Below, one piece after another: positions 61,699 through 64,000 of a stretch of 64,000 nucleotides of DNA (the first letter of the stretch is position 1; each line of letters opens with the position of its first letter). The DNA comes from Bradyrhizobium stylosanthis. Its GTDB lineage: Bacteria; Pseudomonadota; Alphaproteobacteria; Rhizobiales; Xanthobacteraceae. Both the position numbers and the translations under genes were made by a program. The DNA is taken from positions 446,686 to 510,685 of the forward strand of contig NZ_LVEM01000003.1 of NCBI RefSeq assembly GCF_001641335.1. The letters run 5' to 3'. Under the pieces are notes generated by a model. The model was not told the DNA's origin and did not search any database. It saw nothing but the letters and a program-made list of their open reading frames with translations.

Positions 61699-61733
61699 GG
61701 GCCGTCCTGCTCCCACACAGGGCGGCCCTTTTT
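61699..61733 (+). terminator. Rho-independent terminator after the AraC gene
   Basis: GGGCCGTCCTG (61699-61709) pairs with CAGGGCGGCCC (61718-61728) over 11 bp with one wobble and an 8-base loop, and TTTTT follows directly. This is the clearest intrinsic terminator in the window. Confidence 0.8.
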
Positions 61734-61777
61734 CATGGCTGTTGACGGGGGTGGAGTTGCACTCACAGGCTCCACAT

Positions 61778-61857
61778 CGTCATTCCGAGCACAGCGAAGC
61801 AATCCAGACTGCCAGCGCGGAAAGACTCTGGATTGCTTCGCTGCGCTCGCAATGACG
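61778..61857. repeat. Complete GTCATTGCGAGC-type palindromic repeat (family 2)
   Basis: CGTCATTCCGAGC and, at 61845-61857, GCTCGCAATGACG form outer arms (one mismatch), with GAAGCAATCCAGA and TCTGGATTGCTTC as inner arms. Same family as 33890-33976; it sits just after the molybdoenzyme stop codon. Confidence 0.8.
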
Positions 61858-61876
61858 GAGCAAGGGGCAAACGCCC

Positions 61877-64000
61877 CTACACCGGATCGAACGCCCGGAT
61901 CGGCGGCAGATTGCCGGTGAACTTCTCCACCTCCACCGCCGTCAGCTGGCCCGTGCAGCCCTGCGCGAACGACGAAGTACCGATGTCGCGGGTGAGCACG
62001 TTGGGATTGCCGTGGACGCAGAGCGGCGCGTCGTCTTCGGGATCCATCGGATCGTACCAGGCGCCGGTCGGAAGCTGCACGACACCGGCCGCAATCCCGT
62101 CGGTGACGTGGACGGCGGCAAGGCAGGCGCCGCGCGCGTTGAACAGGCGGATGATGTCGCCGTCCTTGATGCCGCGCGCGTCGGCATCAACCGGGTTCAT
62201 GCGCGCGACCTCGCGGCCGCGATGCTTTGCGCCGAGCGAATGTCCGCCGAAATCGAGCTGGCTGTGCAGACGCGTCACCGGCTGGTTGGCGACGAGGAAG
62301 CACGGCGCGCCGGGCTTGGGCGTGTCGGTCTTCTCCAGCCAGACCGGGTGGCCTGGACAATCCGCATCGTTATGGCCTGCGATCTTCTGTGAGAAAATCT
62401 CGATGCGGCCGCTCGGCGTCGGCAGCGCGTGATCGACCGGATCCTCGCGGAAGCGGCGCAGCCGGCCGCCGTCGTCGGGCTGCTGCGGCACGACCAGGCT
62501 GCCGCGGCGCCAGAATTCGTCGAAGCTCGGCGCCTCCAGGCCGCGCTTGGCGAGCGAGGCGCGGGTCGGCTCGTAAAGATGCTCCAGCCACTGCCGCGAG
62601 GTGCGTCCTTCGGTGAAGGGCTCGCGCGCGCCGAGTCGCTCGGCGAGATCGGCGAAGATGTCGTAGTCGTCGCGCGACAGGCCGAATGGCTCGGCGATCT
62701 CATGCATCGCGACCATCAGGGGATCGTTGGTGGAATAGCCGATGTCCTCGCGCTCCAGCGTCATGGTCGAGGGCAACACGATGTCGGCATGCCGCGCGGT
62801 CGCGGTCCAGGCGAGCTCGTGCACGACGAAAGTGTCGAGCTGCGCGAAGGCCTTGCGCAGGCGGTTGATGTCCTGGTGGTGATGGAAGGGATTGCCGCCG
62901 GCCCAGTAGACGAGGCGGATGTCCGGATAGGTGCGCGTCTCGCCATTGTAGCGATAGGTCGTGCCGGGATTGAGCAGCATGTCGGCGATGCGCGCGACCG
63001 GAATGAAATCGGCCACGCCGTTGCGGCCCTGCCCCAGCGTCGGTCCCGGCACGTCGTTGACGCGGCGGCCGTAATAGCCGATCGCACCCAGCGAATAGGC
63101 GTAGCCGCCGCCGGGAAGACCGATCTGGCCGAGCGCCGCCGCCAGCACCATGCCCATCCATACCGGCTGCTCGCCATGTTCGGCGCGCTGGAGCGAATGC
63201 GAGACGGTGACCAGCGCGCGCTTGCCGGCGGCACGGCGCGCAAGCTTGCGGATCGTCTCCGCCGCGACGCCGCAAATCGCGGCGGCCCATTCGGCGTGCT
63301 TTGCTTGCCCGTCGCTCTCTCCGTTCAGATAGCGCAGGAAGACGGGCCAGCCTTCGGTGTAGCGATCGAGGAAGGCCTGGTCGTGCAGGTTTTCCGCGAC
63401 CAGCGTGTGGACGATGCCGAGCATCAGGGCGGTGTCGGTGCCGGGCAGGCAGGTCATCCATTCGGCGCCGGCCTCGACGGGAAGATCGTCGCGGAGCGGG
63501 CTGACCAGGATGAACTCGCAGCCGCGCCGGCGCGCCGCTTCCATGGCGCCGCGCTCGACATGCTTGCTGATCGAGCCGCCGGCCACCATCGAGTTCTTCA
63601 GCGCCATGCCGCCGAACGCCAGCACGATGTCGGTATGACCCGCGATCTGCTCCCAGGTGACGTTGCGCTTGGTGATGTCCTCATAGCCGCAGAGGATCTG
63701 CGGCAGCAGCACCGAGGACGCGCCCGAGGAGTAAGTGTTCACCGAGCGCACATAGCCGCCCATCGCAATGTTGAGGAAGCGATGCACCTGGCTCTGCGCA
63801 TGATGGAAGCGGCCCGCGCTCGACCAGCCATAGGAGCCGCCGAACACGGCGCCGGGACCGCGCGTGTCGCGAATGCGGCCGAGCTCTTCACCGAGCAGGT
63901 CGAGCGCCTTCTCCCAGCTCACGGAGACGAATTCATCGCGGCCGCGGCGATCGTCCGGACCGGGCCCGCGCTCGAGCCAGCCGCGTCGGATCGCAGGCTG
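61877..64000 (-). CDS. Molybdopterin-dependent oxidoreductase, BisC/TorA (DMSO-reductase) type, 5' end outside the window
   Basis: The frame is open to the last base of the window, so about 708 residues are visible and the N-terminus is missing. Family features are GSYGWSSAGRFHHAQSQVHRFLN, the Mo-ligand Ser region NTYSSGASSV, the bis-MGD-binding segments and a C-terminal domain (DGDIIRLFNARGACLAAVHVTDGI). It is closest in layout to biotin-sulfoxide and trimethylamine-N-oxide reductases. It would reduce an S- or N-oxide; methionine sulfoxide is possible. No partner cytochrome is visible here. Confidence 0.88.
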   Translation of the reverse strand, partial: QPAIRRGWLERGPGPDDRRGRDEFVSVSWEKALDLLGEELGRIRDTRGPGAVFGGSYGWSSAGRFHHAQSQVHRFLNIAMGGYVRSVNTYSSGASSVLLPQILCGYEDITKRNVTWEQIAGHTDIVLAFGGMALKNSMVAGGSISKHVERGAMEAARRRGCEFILVSPLRDDLPVEAGAEWMTCLPGTDTALMLGIVHTLVAENLHDQAFLDRYTEGWPVFLRYLNGESDGQAKHAEWAAAICGVAAETIRKLARRAAGKRALVTVSHSLQRAEHGEQPVWMGMVLAAALGQIGLPGGGYAYSLGAIGYYGRRVNDVPGPTLGQGRNGVADFIPVARIADMLLNPGTTYRYNGETRTYPDIRLVYWAGGNPFHHHQDINRLRKAFAQLDTFVVHELAWTATARHADIVLPSTMTLEREDIGYSTNDPLMVAMHEIAEPFGLSRDDYDIFADLAERLGAREPFTEGRTSRQWLEHLYEPTRASLAKRGLEAPSFDEFWRRGSLVVPQQPDDGGRLRRFREDPVDHALPTPSGRIEIFSQKIAGHNDADCPGHPVWLEKTDTPKPGAPCFLVANQPVTRLHSQLDFGGHSLGAKHRGREVARMNPVDADARGIKDGDIIRLFNARGACLAAVHVTDGIAAGVVQLPTGAWYDPMDPEDDAPLCVHGNPNVLTRDIGTSSFAQGCTGQLTAVEVEKFTGNLPPIRAFDPV

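Larger units (their letters stand above)
61574..61876. other. Intergenic region between AraC and molybdoenzyme genes
   Basis: About 300 bases between converging genes. It contains a strong terminator (61699-61733) and a complete family 2 palindromic repeat (61778-61857). No gene is supported. Confidence 0.6.

Overview
The window is high-GC alphaproteobacterial chromosome, almost certainly Bradyrhizobium of the japonicum/diazoefficiens group. The metallo-beta-lactamase at 2.6-3.4 kb reads, from memory, like BJP-1 of B. diazoefficiens, and the palindromic interspersed repeats at 33.5-34.1 kb and 61.8 kb are of Bradyrhizobium type. I see no tRNA, rRNA, CRISPR array, transposase or prophage gene.

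Layout. 0-5.8 kb: end of an unknown gene, a truncated TonB-receptor start next to a Fes-like esterase, the subclass B3 lactamase, and a membrane GGDEF-EAL protein. 5.8-15 kb: an eight-gene minus-strand operon (three-subunit molybdenum hydroxylase followed by a complete LivKHMGF-type importer) facing a TetR regulator across a gap with two matching palindromes. 15-25.6 kb: histidine catabolism, with hutI-hutH-hutU leftward and hutF-hutC rightward from a perfect 20-bp palindrome, followed by a NitT/TauT-type ABC importer and an M20 amidohydrolase. No hutG is present. 25.7-33.5 kb: catalase-like protein, AraC regulator, an isolated BamA, a small secreted protein and a TonB siderophore receptor. 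33.5-34.9 kb: gene-free repeat cluster. 35-44.7 kb: an MFS gene with a probable frameshift at its start, an orphan Bug-type binding protein, a large winged-helix/STAND-ATPase/TPR regulator, and an aldo-keto reductase plus EmrAB-like efflux operon with divergent TetR. 44.8-46.6 kb: osmC, cupin, msrA, DUF1330 operon. 46.8-61.6 kb: epoxide hydrolase and crotonase, VOC protein, HisKA_2-type kinase, and two more STAND regulators bracketing two paralogous unknown proteins, a DJ-1/PfpI protein, an alpha/beta hydrolase and an AraC regulator. 61.9-64 kb: a BisC/TorA-type molybdoenzyme running off the end.

The most interesting pattern is in 48.9-60.6 kb. Five intergenic regions carry TAAC boxes repeated head to tail every 10 bp (consensus TAACAAnnnnTAACGRG), upstream of the epoxide hydrolase, both paralogous unknown proteins, the PfpI protein and the AraC gene. 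Direct repeats of about one helical turn are what OmpR/PhoB-type winged-helix domains bind, and the two linked STAND regulators carry such a domain. I infer an undescribed local regulon whose enzymes (epoxide hydrolase, DJ-1-like protein, dehalogenase-like hydrolase) would suit handling of reactive electrophiles. The regulator-site link and the physiological role are inference; the repeats themselves are read directly from the sequence.
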